From Rikenellaceae bacterium (lineage in GTDB: Bacteria; Bacteroidota; Bacteroidia; Bacteroidales; Rikenellaceae), in contig SUZV01000012.1 of the NCBI GenBank assembly GCA_015059715.1, positions 1-64,000 on the forward strand: a DNA stretch of 64,000 bases, given 5' to 3'. The notes under the pieces are model-generated. The model saw only the letters and a program-made list of their open reading frames with translations. It had not been told where the DNA came from and made no database searches. A program made the position numbers and the translations under genes. Positions 8,784 through 18,092 of the stretch are shown here, one piece after another. Position 1 is the stretch's first letter. Each line of letters opens with the position of its first letter.

Positions 8784-10100
8784 TTACTCCTCCAATGTTT
8801 TTACGCTCTTATTCCTCTTACCTACATCAATACGATACGAGAAGTTAATACCCAAGCGCGTAGGACCCACATATTTGAGAGTCTCTGTACGCAGGTACTT
8901 ACCATTCTTAACACCCTCGTATACATCGTATTTTATATCCATATAACCAACACCGACGGTAAACTCTATGCCCCACTTTGAGTTCTTGCCTATAGGCATG
9001 GCGTAACCATAGCTAAGACCTATACCCCACAATGCGTGGTTAGGGTCCTGGTATCGGTATTTATCGTTTAGCTGAACATTGAATCCTGCAATAGGCACAT
9101 GTACACCTACGAAGTGGCCCTTGTAGAGCGACTCGCCCCACCAGTAGCGCAACTCGGGCTGTATAGCGAATATACGGACCTTACGTGCAAACGTAAAGTA
9201 GTCATAAGGCGAGTAGTGACCCATAACATCGATTGAAGCGCGACGTGTTATGCGAATCTCACCACTAAAGTTTAGAAGGAGTGCCGCAGCCTCCACTGCG
9301 TTCATCTTAATATTCAAAAGAGGGATGGGTATCGTCTCCGTAAGCGTCTGCTCGGTTGGGTCCTCTGGCTTAGCTACCGCCGCCTCAGTCTCAAGTCTTT
9401 GTGCCGACTCCGACACCACCTCCTCCACAAGCTCAATCTCTGGCTCGGGCATAGGTGGCAAGTTGCGATGGATAATCATGATAAACCAAGCGTTACGCAT
9501 GTGAACGAAGTAGCGATCATTAAGCTCCTTCCACACGCGTCCGTTATCAATCTTTTGCAACTCTGGCAGACGACCATCTATGGTCACCCCTCCTATATCC
9601 TTAGCGTCGGGATACTCGGTATTCAAAATCTCAAGCACCTCGTCGCGATGAGGGAAGTTCACATCCTCCTCAACGAGCTCAACGAAGTGATGCCAAGCGA
9701 TATAGTGGTCGTTGTATGTGATAAGACTATCTGGTATATCGATATGGTCGCGAACAACATCCTCAAGCGCAAGCATACGAGCACGGCTCAAGCGGCTATT
9801 AATCACAGAGTTACCATCTGGAGATGCCGAACCACATAACTCGATAGAGACAATTTCGACCAAGGAGTCGGCACGAACAGCTCTAAAGAGTGAGTCGATA
9901 CGTTCAAGTACCACCTCATTGTCGTGGAACGAGCGATCTACCGTAGCACTATTTACGCGGAAATCTATACACAAGCCGTGACGAGTATCACTCTGCCACG
10001 CAGCATCAAGACGAAAATCCTGAGCCACAGCCACAGCAGGCATCAACATTGCGACAAACAACGCTACAAAAAGAGTCGATATTTTATCCCTTTTAATCAT
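8784..10100 (-). CDS. DUF3575-like outer-membrane beta-barrel protein
   Basis: This ~438-residue protein has an N-terminal signal peptide (MIKRDKISTLF to AVAVAQ). An OmpA-like periplasmic region with IELCGSASPDG and SRARMLAL, typical of OmpA-C-like folds, spans roughly residues 40-120. A proline/glutamate-rich linker follows, and the C-terminal half is a DUF3575-type barrel with alternating aromatic strands. An in-frame TTG at 10121 would add seven residues, but the ATG at 10100 gives a proper signal peptide. Together with the DUF5119 lipoprotein it probably builds a surface structure. The substrate is unknown. Confidence 0.75.
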   Translation of the reverse strand: MIKRDKISTLFVALFVAMLMPAVAVAQDFRLDAAWQSDTRHGLCIDFRVNSATVDRSFHDNEVVLERIDSLFRAVRADSLVEIVSIELCGSASPDGNSVINSRLSRARMLALEDVVRDHIDIPDSLITYNDHYIAWHHFVELVEEDVNFPHRDEVLEILNTEYPDAKDIGGVTIDGRLPELQKIDNGRVWKELNDRYFVHMRNAWFIMIIHRNLPPMPEPEIELVEEVVSESAQRLETEAAVAKPEDPTEQTLTETIPIPLLNIKMNAVEAAALLLNFSGEIRITRRASIDVMGHYSPYDYFTFARKVRIFAIQPELRYWWGESLYKGHFVGVHVPIAGFNVQLNDKYRYQDPNHALWGIGLSYGYAMPIGKNSKWGIEFTVGVGYMDIKYDVYEGVKNGKYLRTETLKYVGPTRLGINFSYRIDVGKRNKSVKTLEE

Positions 10101-10417
10101 CTTTGCCTGATGATTCTTCAAATATTACAAAATTCAAAAAAACGCGACTAACGTAACATGGCCCTCTCATTGCAAAAATCGCACCACTTTCAACCACATC
10201 AGCCATCAACTGACTATAGACCATAACGTTACTCCTCCCGTCAACCTCTCGGCCCAGTACGTAGTACACTTTTCATTTACAAAGATAGGTAAAATATTAC
10301 AACAAACAAACTTTTTTTACTCTATTTTTCCGATAAAAACAAATTTATTTTCAATAGACCCAAATACAACATCCATTTTCCACTTACTTTTATGGCAATA
10401 ATTTGCCTATATTGGAA
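10101..10417. other. AT-rich intergenic region upstream of the DUF3575 operon
   Basis: About 320 bases with long A/T runs from 10300 to 10420. It should hold the promoter of the minus-strand DUF3575 operon, but I find no exact TTTG-N19-TAnnTTTG pair. No ORF or RNA gene is visible. Confidence 0.4.
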
Positions 10418-10450
10418 CAAAAAAAGCTGCCACCAAAGGTGACAGCTTTA
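10418..10450 (-). terminator. fabD terminator
   Basis: A strong hairpin, AAGCTGTCACC/GGTGGCAGCTT with a short loop, is followed on the minus strand by a run of seven T. It begins about 17 nt after the fabD stop codon. Confidence 0.9.
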
Positions 10451-10466
10451 TGGATAAATGGTAAAA

Positions 10467-11351
10467 TTATAGTGTCGATTTCGACTCAGCCTTAACCTCG
10501 CGGCTAACCTTCGTAACCAAACCTTGCAACACCGTACCTGGGCCTACCTCGGTAAACTCATCAAAGCCATTAGACACCATATTCTCAACTATCTGGGTCC
10601 AACGAACAGGTGCCGTAAGCTGGGCGATAAGATTCTTCTTGATAGCCTCAGCATCGGTATAAGGTTGTGCATCAACATTCTGATATACAGGACACATAGG
10701 CACCGAGAACTTAGCCTCAGCAATAGCCTCTTCAAGCTCCTGACGCGCAGGCTCCATAAGTGGAGAGTGGAACGCACCACCTACAGGCAGACGCAAAGCA
10801 CGACGTGCTCCAGCCTCCTTAAGCTTTACACAAGCCTCGTCTACGGCAGCATCGGCACCCGATATTACAAGCTGTCCAGGGCAGTTATAGTTAGCACCCA
10901 CGACAACACCGTCAACCGAGGCACACACCTCCTCTACCGTCTTATCGTCAAGACCAAGCACAGCGGCCATACCTCCAGGCTGCTGCTCACAACACCTCTG
11001 CATAGCCATTGCGCGCTTCGACACCAAGCGAAGACCATCCTCAAACGAGAGAGCACCTGCAACGACCAACGCCGAGAACTCACCAAGCGAGTGACCCGCC
11101 ACAGCATCGGGCTTAACACCCAGAGCCTTGGCCAAGATTACCGAGTGGAGAAATACCGCAGGCTGCGTAACCTTAGTCTGCTTAAGCTCGTCTGGAGTAC
11201 CAGCAAACATTATATCGGTGATACGGAAACCAAGAATCTCATTAGCCTTCTCAAAAAGTTCCTTCGCCTCGGGTACGTTATCATAGATATCCTTACCCAT
11301 ACCTACGGCCTGCGAGCCTTGACCAGGAAAAACGTATGCGTGTTTCATCAT
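10467..11351 (-). CDS. fabD: Malonyl-CoA:ACP transacylase FabD
   Basis: This 294-residue enzyme transfers malonyl from CoA to acyl carrier protein to supply fatty-acid elongation in the cytoplasm. Visible motifs are FPGQGSQ near the N-terminus, the nucleophile elbow GHSLGEFSA with S88, and H195 in GGAFHSPLM. Length is typical. It starts with two methionines in a row, and either could be used. It stands alone, with its own terminator. Confidence 0.97.
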   Translation of the reverse strand: MMKHAYVFPGQGSQAVGMGKDIYDNVPEAKELFEKANEILGFRITDIMFAGTPDELKQTKVTQPAVFLHSVILAKALGVKPDAVAGHSLGEFSALVVAGALSFEDGLRLVSKRAMAMQRCCEQQPGGMAAVLGLDDKTVEEVCASVDGVVVGANYNCPGQLVISGADAAVDEACVKLKEAGARRALRLPVGGAFHSPLMEPARQELEEAIAEAKFSVPMCPVYQNVDAQPYTDAEAIKKNLIAQLTAPVRWTQIVENMVSNGFDEFTEVGPGTVLQGLVTKVSREVKAESKSTL

Positions 11352-11487
11352 TTTTAATATTGTGAGAGTATCGCAACTCTCTTGTTAAATACTATTCTAA
11401 ATTCGCGCAAAATTAGGCATAATTTCTCAAAACACAAAATGAGGATAGCTAAAAAGTAATTTGGCTAACCTCCGACACTTTACAGAG

Positions 11488-11590
11488 CTAATAAAAAGGT
11501 GTAGTTTTAGATACGCCGAGCGTAAAAAGCCGCAGTGTAGTTAATCTATTGAGGATTTTAAACGCGAATGAAACGCCAAGACAGGCCTTT
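11488..11590. repeat. Dispersed intergenic element, diverged copy
   Basis: The sequence GGTGTAGTTTTAGATACGCC, then AGCCGCAG, a short stem-loop (TAG/CTA at 11538-11547), GAGGATTTT and a tail parallels 50063-50170, where GATGTAGTTTTAGGCCTGCG, CCGCAG, stem and GAGGATTTTG occur in the same order. It lies in the gap between fabD and the acetyltransferase gene. Confidence 0.5.
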
Positions 11591-11607
11591 ATTACCTACC
11601 CCACTCG

Positions 11608-12126
11608 CTATAAAATACACTGATACTCAAGCTCATCGACAAACTCCCTTCCGCGCTTTATCCACTCTCGCCGACAACCACACTGCTCAAAGCCGCACTG
11701 CTCGAAGAGCTGTCGGCTGGCACCATTATCCGCAGCCACGTTTGCCCATATCTGATGTACCCCAAGCGTATCGCGCCCATAGCGTTTGACACTCTCTATG
11801 ACACTACGCGCATAGCCATGTCGACGATGCGACGTGTCGTAGATGAGTATTCCGATGCCAAAGCGCATATTCTGAGGGTCAAAATCGACAATATCCAACG
11901 TACCTATAGGCACGCCCTCGCGCTCGATGATAAGGCGCATCTGCTGCGTAGCATATATATCGTAGCTCTGCTCCTCGATAAATCGCATAAGACGCTCACG
12001 CGATACTGGAGCCAGGCTACCACTTACGCGCCACACCTCTGCATCGTTCTCCCACAGGTATAACGACTCTATATCGTAAGGCTCAATAGCCCTAAGCAGA
12101 CAGATATCCTCGCTTGACGACGACAT
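11608..12126 (-). CDS. GNAT-family N-acetyltransferase (RimL/SpeG-like)
   Basis: This 172-residue protein has the GNAT layout of the RimJ/RimL type. The N-terminus reads LRAIEPYDIESLYLWEND, and the acetyl-CoA-binding loop is HRRHGYARSVIES near residue 105. NVAADNGASRQLFEQCGF is the typical motif B region. Substrate could be a ribosomal protein N-terminus, a polyamine or a small molecule, and nothing here decides. It starts 3 nt after the ROK gene stop, so the two genes are co-transcribed. Confidence 0.85.
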   Translation of the reverse strand: MSSSSEDICLLRAIEPYDIESLYLWENDAEVWRVSGSLAPVSRERLMRFIEEQSYDIYATQQMRLIIEREGVPIGTLDIVDFDPQNMRFGIGILIYDTSHRRHGYARSVIESVKRYGRDTLGVHQIWANVAADNGASRQLFEQCGFEQCGCRREWIKRGREFVDELEYQCIL

Positions 12127-12129
12127 ACG

Positions 12130-13359
12130 CTATAGACCTATAATCTTGTTACGTATAAGCATCGCCACACCCCAAGCATTTGCGCTATCGTTCATCTTCG
12201 ACACCCTAAACTTAGTATCCTTATAGACGAGATTTAACGAATACTTATTTGTCGATGACTTAAGCGGCAGCATCAGATACTCACCTGCTTGTGCAAGGTT
12301 ACCTCCCACGATAACGGTCTCGGGATTGAACGTATTGATAAGGAAGGCGACAGCCTTGCCCACCTTCTCGCCAGCCTCCTCGATAAGCTCTATGGCGAGG
12401 TTGTCATCGTTACGCGCCGCAGCAATAATATCGTTTATGTGGATGCTCTCGCCCCTATCGTACATCTCGCGCAGATGCGTATTGACACCATTCTTTATAA
12501 GGTGAACAATCTTATCCTCGATGGCAATACCCGACACCTCGGTCTCCAAGCACCCCTTCTTGCCGCAGGCGCATATAATCTCATTATCGAAGAATGGTAT
12601 ATGACCGAACTCACCAGCAAAGCCATTCTTACCATAGTAGAGCTTACCATCAATAACGATACCGATAGCTACGCCTCGACCCATGTGCAGATAGATAACA
12701 TTGCTCTCGTTTTTCGACTTTCCTGTGGTATACTCCGCATAGCAGCGTGCTCGCGTATCGTTTTCGAGCATGACACGTATACCTATGCGCGAGGATATTA
12801 TATCGGTTAGCGACTCTTCGCTTGATGTAAAGTACTTATACGAGCGGCCCGTTTCGGGGTTGACACGTCCCACTATCGAGACTCCCACGCCGAGTATCTT
12901 CTCGCGGTCTATGCCACAGCCCGTCACAAAGCTCTCGATATTCTGACATATGCGCTCTAAGCACTGAGGACGATCCACAAGCTCGAAGCTATTATCCGTT
13001 CTCTCACTTATCACATTATTTTGCAGGTCAGTAACCACATATGTCATATGGTCGCGCCCGACGTTTATACCAACAAAGTATATCGCCGTATTTGCCAAGC
13101 CAAAGACATTGGGGCGACGACCTCCAGGTGTCTCCACCTTGCCCAAGTCGATAACAATATGGTCATCTACGAGCTCCTGCACGAGCTTGGTCATCGTAGG
13201 CACACTTATATGCAACTCTCGCGTAAGCTCCGATAGCGTACTATCGCCATTAAGTGCCATATATGCGATGATATTGCGCTTAATAATGTTGTTCTTATGC
13301 GTTATACCCTTCAAGGACTCGGTCGCATCTATATTGAAAAACCTTGCTAATGAAGTCAT
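12130..13359 (-). CDS. ROK-family transcriptional regulator / sugar kinase-like protein
   Basis: This 409-residue protein has an N-terminal winged helix (about 20-80; LSELTRELHISVPTMTKLV) fused to a ROK domain. It carries VGINVGRDHM (phosphate 1 region), ENDTRARCYAE, and the zinc-binding CACGKKGCLETE. That combination marks NagC/XylR-type sugar-responsive repressors. The ligand is not evident. It diverges from the TPR regulator gene at 13545 and forms an operon with the downstream acetyltransferase. Confidence 0.9.
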   Translation of the reverse strand: MTSLARFFNIDATESLKGITHKNNIIKRNIIAYMALNGDSTLSELTRELHISVPTMTKLVQELVDDHIVIDLGKVETPGGRRPNVFGLANTAIYFVGINVGRDHMTYVVTDLQNNVISERTDNSFELVDRPQCLERICQNIESFVTGCGIDREKILGVGVSIVGRVNPETGRSYKYFTSSEESLTDIISSRIGIRVMLENDTRARCYAEYTTGKSKNESNVIYLHMGRGVAIGIVIDGKLYYGKNGFAGEFGHIPFFDNEIICACGKKGCLETEVSGIAIEDKIVHLIKNGVNTHLREMYDRGESIHINDIIAAARNDDNLAIELIEEAGEKVGKAVAFLINTFNPETVIVGGNLAQAGEYLMLPLKSSTNKYSLNLVYKDTKFRVSKMNDSANAWGVAMLIRNKIIGL

Positions 13360-13492
13360 ACCTATGTTAGAAGTTTGATTTTATTAGACAAAGATAATAA
13401 AAATTTTCCGAAATATTCACAATTTTTTAAATATTTCTATTTTTTCTACCCTCCACACTCCAAATCGAAACGGCACGGCTACACTACTAAAA

Positions 13493-13524
13493 TTTGTATA
13501 GTTAGAAAAAATATAGTAAATTTG
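13493..13524 (+). promoter_or_regulatory. Promoter of the TPR regulator operon
   Basis: TTTG at 13493-13496, 20 nt, then TAAATTTG at 13517-13524. Transcription should begin near 13531, leaving a leader of about 14 nt before the ATG at 13545. Confidence 0.8.
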
Positions 13525-13544
13525 TCGCAAAGATAATAGTATAT

Positions 13545-15215
13545 ATGTATCGTCAGAGTCTTAAAAATATATGCATACTCTCGGCTATCGCCATAGCCCT
13601 GCTGTGCGCATCGGGGTGCTCGAAGCGTAAGGCTATGGAGCAACTCTACAAGGCCGAGGCCACTGCCGAGCACAACCCTGCTGAGGCACTGTCGATAATC
13701 GCAAGCATAGACTCGGACGATATATGCGGCAAACACAACAAGGCTCGCTACACCTTAGTCCTAAGCGAGACGCTATACCACAACTATATAGATACACTCA
13801 GCGAGGCCACCACACGTCCGATGATGGAGTACTACCTCGACAGCGAGAGGCACGATGAGCGCGCACGTGCCCTATACCAACACGCCTTGGTGATGAACAC
13901 ACAGGGTCAGCTTGCCGAGGCGATGGTTATGCTCCTTGAGGCTGAGCAATCGCTACAACATATCGACAACACCAAGCTTACGGGCCTTATACACCGCACC
14001 AAGGGCGACATATACAGCGATGGTTGCCTATTTGCCAACGCCTTGGAGTCGTATAGGCTGGCACGCGACAGTTTCGACACATTGGGCCTAAGTTACCACA
14101 GCGCAAGCGTCACCTACGACATGGGAGGCACGATGATACAGCTACGCGACTTCGAGGGTGCTGCGCAGGCGTTAAACGAGGCCTTAACGTATGGCATTAC
14201 CGAAGATAACCGTCCCTTTATCTGTGCCGTACTACACGAGCTTTTAGACCTATCTATATATCAGGGTGACTACGAGGCCTGCCTCGAATATATCAACGCC
14301 TTCGACAAACATGACTGCCTGCTATATGGCGAGTCGCACTACCACGCCATGTGTGCCATGGTCGAGTCCTATTATGGCGATATGCACAAAGCCCTTGCGA
14401 TGCTCGACGAGGCGATGACGATGGAGGATAGCGAGTGGGCCGACTTAGAGTATGCTCGATATATCATATATCGCAATGGCGGAGCCTCATCCGAGGCCCT
14501 CTATTGGAACGAGAAGAGTAAACATGCCCAGGATAGGCTGATGCTTTCGGTATTGGAGCAGCCAGTACTTAACCTACAGGTAGATATGCTACGCCAGAGT
14601 CTTGACTCGGAACGTCGCGAAAAGGAGCTTACCGCAGAGCGCAATACAGTGATATTTATCATTATAGCACTTATTATAACCGCTATCGTAGCCTATGCCA
14701 TTTACCGTATACGCCGCAAGGAGAGCGAGTTGGCACACTACATCGAGATGGTAAGCGAGCTTCGCGACACACTCGACAGCATACCTAAGGATATGTCCTC
14801 GTCAGTAAGCGAGCTATATCGCGACCGCTTCAGCGAGCTAAACGAGCTATGCGACATATACTACGACCACGAGGGTAGCACACGTAACAAGAGCCTCGTA
14901 TTCAACAAGCTGACAGAGACCATCGAGGCTATAAAGAGCGACAACCATCGACTCAGCGAGTTGGAGGCTACGGTAAACAACTACCGAGGTGGCATTATGC
15001 AGCGACTGAGGGAGCAGATGCCCAAGCTCAGCGAGCGCGACATGCGTGTTGCGCTATACGTCTTTGCTGGGTTCTCGAATCGTGCCATTGCCATATTTAT
15101 CGAGAGCGACCCTGTGTCGGTATCGAAGATACGCTATAATATTAAACAGAAGATACGTAGTGCCAACATAGCCGATGGCGAGATACTTATGGCGGCACTA
15201 ACAGATAAAAAGTAG
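13545..15215 (+). CDS. Membrane-anchored TPR protein with C-terminal LuxR-like HTH
   Basis: This 556-residue protein starts with a lipoprotein-like signal (CASGC, lipobox Cys near residue 26). A tetratricopeptide-type helical region spans about 30-350. One strong transmembrane helix lies near 365-385 (TVIFIIIALIITAIVAYAIY), then a coiled-coil stretch. The C-terminal helix-turn-helix is KLSERDMRVALYVFAGFSNR, then AIAIFIESDPVSVSK. This layout is common in Bacteroidetes membrane regulators that sense envelope or peptide signals and bind DNA from the membrane. Targets are unknown. The next gene follows after 5 nt. Confidence 0.8.
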   Translation: MYRQSLKNICILSAIAIALLCASGCSKRKAMEQLYKAEATAEHNPAEALSIIASIDSDDICGKHNKARYTLVLSETLYHNYIDTLSEATTRPMMEYYLDSERHDERARALYQHALVMNTQGQLAEAMVMLLEAEQSLQHIDNTKLTGLIHRTKGDIYSDGCLFANALESYRLARDSFDTLGLSYHSASVTYDMGGTMIQLRDFEGAAQALNEALTYGITEDNRPFICAVLHELLDLSIYQGDYEACLEYINAFDKHDCLLYGESHYHAMCAMVESYYGDMHKALAMLDEAMTMEDSEWADLEYARYIIYRNGGASSEALYWNEKSKHAQDRLMLSVLEQPVLNLQVDMLRQSLDSERREKELTAERNTVIFIIIALIITAIVAYAIYRIRRKESELAHYIEMVSELRDTLDSIPKDMSSSVSELYRDRFSELNELCDIYYDHEGSTRNKSLVFNKLTETIEAIKSDNHRLSELEATVNNYRGGIMQRLREQMPKLSERDMRVALYVFAGFSNRAIAIFIESDPVSVSKIRYNIKQKIRSANIADGEILMAALTDKK

Positions 15216-15220
15216 AGTTT

Positions 15221-15628
15221 ATGAGAGTAGTTTTCAGATATCTGAGCTTAGCACTCATCGCGGCTATTGCATATAGTTGCGATTTATCTATTGTAGAGGA
15301 TGGTGTGACCATTCCTGGCGTAGGAGATACCAACCCGCCTTACGACAGGCCCACCGTGCCTATAAAGCGTCGCCCGATAGTCCCCACCACGAAGCTACCA
15401 CGCCCAAGGGTTATCGAGCGTATGGGGTATGATGGCTCGACGCTGAGCATACGCCTTGCCGAGGAGTTTAACGGTTTCGACTTTGAGCTTGTAAACCTCA
15501 CTACTGGCGAGCGTATCTTGCTCTACGCACTCGGCAGCAAGATAGATATAAATATCGGATGCGGAGAGTACACCCTTGTGCTGATAGATGACACGGTGAG
15601 CTACTCGGAGCATATAACGTTGGAGTAG
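15221..15628 (+). CDS. Small lipoprotein, DUF3244-like
   Basis: This 135-residue protein has a lipobox, IAYSC, with Cys at about 20. A proline-rich linker (PPYDRPTVPIKRRPIVPT) follows, then a compact beta domain of about 70 residues. The end resembles DUF3244/secretion-tail-like modules (LSIRLAEEFNGFDFELVNL, CGEYTLVLIDD). It lies 5 nt after the TPR regulator, so it may be the envelope partner of that sensor. The function is not known. Confidence 0.65.
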   Translation: MRVVFRYLSLALIAAIAYSCDLSIVEDGVTIPGVGDTNPPYDRPTVPIKRRPIVPTTKLPRPRVIERMGYDGSTLSIRLAEEFNGFDFELVNLTTGERILLYALGSKIDINIGCGEYTLVLIDDTVSYSEHITLE

Positions 15629-15656
15629 GAGAGTAGATAATATAGGGTATAGAAAT

Positions 15657-15688
15657 GGGGATGACGAAATGGTAAATTTGTCATCCCC
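15657..15688 (+). terminator. Terminator hairpin of the GGGxxGAC family
   Basis: The stem GGGGATGAC/GTCATCCCC (15657-15665 with 15680-15688) closes a 14-nt loop about 30 nt after the lipoprotein stop. It belongs to the dispersed hairpin family also seen at 24754, 34356, 34519, 39490, 39991, 50012 and 57648. Confidence 0.75.
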
Positions 15689-15839
15689 GTTCTGTTAGGA
15701 GGTATAACAGGGAGCATCTTGATGCTGCTCGCAGGCCATAAAAGCGCATACTCCTTATGCCTTGCTAAAATCTCGAAAATCTCAAAAATCCCTTAACCAG
15801 CTTAACGCTCAGGCGAAAAAAATGGACTATGGCGGCACT

Positions 15840-16793
15840 CTACAGCCACTTCTTAAACTTGAAGAACCAGTAGGTCAAGCCCGAGACTATAAGCATCAGA
15901 GCCAAGGCCCAGACGTAGCCATACTCCCAGTCAAGCTCGGGCATAAACTTAAAGTTCATACCATACATACTTGCCACGAGGGTCGCAGGCATAAAGATAA
16001 CCGCTGCCACAGAGAAAATCTTAACAATCTCGTTCTGCTCGATGTTGATAAGGCCGAGGGCGGCATCCTGAATATAGTCAAGACGCTGGAAGCTGAAGTC
16101 GGCATGGCTGATAAGCGAGTTCACGTCCTTGAGCATCAGCTGTAGGCGCGGATAGATATCGTTGGGGAAACGCTCCGAGCGCAGTATAGATGATAGCACA
16201 CGCTGGCGGTCGAAGATATTCTCTCGCAGCAACATGGTATTCTCCTGCAGGGCGTTGATACGATATAGCACCTCCTTATCAATCTTCGAGCCACTGCTTA
16301 TACCTTTACTCACGGCAGCTACCTGCTTACCCACCATCTCGACAAGGTCGGCATCGTAGTCGATGCGCACCTCAAGGAGCGAGATGAGGATGTGGTATCC
16401 CGTCGAGTAGCTTCTATAGTTCATCTGTAGGCGTTTCTCGGCCTCGCGGAATGTTCTAAACTCGGCCTGGCGCATCGACACCAACACACCCTCGTTAGAT
16501 ATAATAAACGACACAGGCTCTACGGTGAATGACTCGCCCTGGGGGACAAAGAAGTTCGAGTTTGAGATTATGGCATTCTCCGTCTCCGAGTATTTTGATG
16601 TCGACTCAATCTCTTCGACCTGTTGTTTGGTCTGTAGGCTCAGCTCCATAAAGTTTTCTACAGCCTTCTGCTCCTTAATCGAGGGGTCGAGCAGGTCAAT
16701 CCATAGAATGTCGTCGAAGCCGAGCTCATCGAAGAGGTCGGTATCAGCATTTCGGATAATCTTGTTGTATTGCTTTAGATAGATAGTGATCAT
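15840..16793 (-). CDS. corA: CorA-type magnesium/cobalt transporter
   Basis: CorA is a pentameric inner-membrane Mg2+ channel. The ~317-residue protein has the large cytoplasmic alpha/beta and helical funnel region. Two C-terminal transmembrane helices follow, with the signature YGMNF at the end of the first and the acidic loop MPELDWEYG between them. It ends with a basic tail, KFKKWL. I chose the ATG at 16793 (MITIYLKQYN) because GGAGGAG lies 5-6 nt upstream. The longer frame, from 16844, lacks this. The gene stands alone. Confidence 0.92.
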   Translation of the reverse strand: MITIYLKQYNKIIRNADTDLFDELGFDDILWIDLLDPSIKEQKAVENFMELSLQTKQQVEEIESTSKYSETENAIISNSNFFVPQGESFTVEPVSFIISNEGVLVSMRQAEFRTFREAEKRLQMNYRSYSTGYHILISLLEVRIDYDADLVEMVGKQVAAVSKGISSGSKIDKEVLYRINALQENTMLLRENIFDRQRVLSSILRSERFPNDIYPRLQLMLKDVNSLISHADFSFQRLDYIQDAALGLINIEQNEIVKIFSVAAVIFMPATLVASMYGMNFKFMPELDWEYGYVWALALMLIVSGLTYWFFKFKKWL

Positions 16794-16988
16794 ATCTCCT
16801 CCAAAAGTTTTATTCTCGCGAGATATGTCGTTGTGGCTCCTCACGCTGTGAATATCTCCACCTACGGCACACTCTCTGGTTACTATTCAACTCTAACCCT
16901 GTGGGTTCTTGTGGGGCGGAATACAATGAACGCCCCGTTATCGGAGGTAAGAAGTCGCACAGCCTAAACTTGTTGCTGTACGGCCTCT

Positions 16989-17759
16989 TTAATAGGATCG
17001 CGGCACTATTCTTATTCCAGCATCCCAGAACTTTTTCAGTGCCTTATGTTTCTCTTCATCAAGGATGAAGTCTATGTTTCGTGTTAGATATTCATAGGCC
17101 GTAAGACCATTGTCTGCGCCCATATATTGCGACTCGGTCACCGACTCCCAGATATGCTCAACGCCAAATGTTAGGGCATGCTGCAATTCGTCTACGACAT
17201 CGTAAGCTACGCCCTTGCGAGCCACCCATACGGCGAAGGCAAAGGGGAGCTTTGTCACCTCGCGCCACTCTACCGCAAGGTCGTATACGTAAGCGAACTT
17301 ACCCTCGTAACCGAACACCTTGTCGCCAATAAGCAGGAATGCATCCTCAAGTTGAGGAGTCTCGACGACGCTATAATCGGCCATGTGCAGCCATTCGGGC
17401 TCTATGTGCCACTTGCACTTCGCCAGGTAGCCACACAGCTGCACCGAGGTACGCGAGTGTGCATCGAGCCATATACGCTTAACACGACCTATGGGCACGT
17501 TAGACATTACGGTCACTGTTCTGACTGGGCCCACAGCACCTATGCAGTAGTCGGTGATTATCGAAGTCTGCTTAAGCTGTGGCACTACGGCAGCGGGGAG
17601 CAAGGCGATATCGGCCTTACCCTCGATGTAGTTTTTAGCACACTCTGAAGGGGGAGCTAATAGCAGGTCTGCTCGCAGGTTATCTGCGTGCTTGAGTCCA
17701 TAGACGAAGGGTATCGTATTTAGATACGACACAGCTGTTATTGTTGGAATGGTAGCCAT
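16989..17759 (-). CDS. mqnA: Chorismate dehydratase MqnA (futalosine menaquinone pathway)
   Basis: This 256-residue protein has the MqnA/MqnD periplasmic-binding-protein fold. It starts with AVSYLNTIPFVYGL and contains SECAKNYIEGKADIALLPAA, both characteristic of MqnA. MqnA converts chorismate to 3-enolpyruvyl-benzoate, the first step of the futalosine route to menaquinone. No signal peptide is present, as expected for the cytoplasmic enzyme. No other mqn gene is in the window, so the rest of the pathway must be elsewhere. MqnD is the alternative reading, but the N-terminus fits MqnA better. Confidence 0.85.
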   Translation of the reverse strand: MATIPTITAVSYLNTIPFVYGLKHADNLRADLLLAPPSECAKNYIEGKADIALLPAAVVPQLKQTSIITDYCIGAVGPVRTVTVMSNVPIGRVKRIWLDAHSRTSVQLCGYLAKCKWHIEPEWLHMADYSVVETPQLEDAFLLIGDKVFGYEGKFAYVYDLAVEWREVTKLPFAFAVWVARKGVAYDVVDELQHALTFGVEHIWESVTESQYMGADNGLTAYEYLTRNIDFILDEEKHKALKKFWDAGIRIVPRSY

Positions 17760-18032
17760 CGTCCATAGTGTTATTAGTCTACTGTTTCACCTATTGGGGC
17801 ATCGGCGGTAACGCCACACTACCCCACTATATCAGTGCAAAGGTAGTATAAAAAATCGAGCCATACAAGAGTTTTATAAAAAAAGGCTCTCGAAGCAGAC
17901 CATTTTACCCACTTAAAAGGGGCTTTATAGCAAGCATGACCCAGAGAACAAACAAGCGTTCTATTCTCGGGTTATCTTATCGTCATTATCTGTAACGACG
18001 ATAGCTACTTCTTAGCTCTAACTGGAGTGCAG
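17760..18032. other. Intergenic region upstream of mqnA
   Basis: About 270 bases, AT-rich near 17840-17885. It should hold the minus-strand mqnA promoter, but no consensus pair stands out. Nothing else is recognised. Confidence 0.4.
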
Positions 18033-18074
18033 AAAAAAAACAAAGACCGACGGAGATAATCTCTGTCGGTCTTT
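18033..18074 (-). terminator. Terminator of the fimbrillin operon
   Basis: A 10-bp stem, AAAGACCGAC/GTCGGTCTTT (18042-18051 with 18065-18074), is followed on the minus strand by eight T. It begins about 20 nt after the stop of the last fimbrillin gene. Confidence 0.9.
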
Positions 18075-18092
18075 ATTTCAGAGGTGCGAATA

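Noticed and set aside
10524..11357. 277-codon ORF antisense to fabD
   Set aside because: Antisense open frame caused by codon bias. The fabD motifs are on the minus strand.
15762..16145. 127-codon plus-strand ORF overlapping corA
   Set aside because: It lies antisense to a well-supported corA and has no recognisable features.
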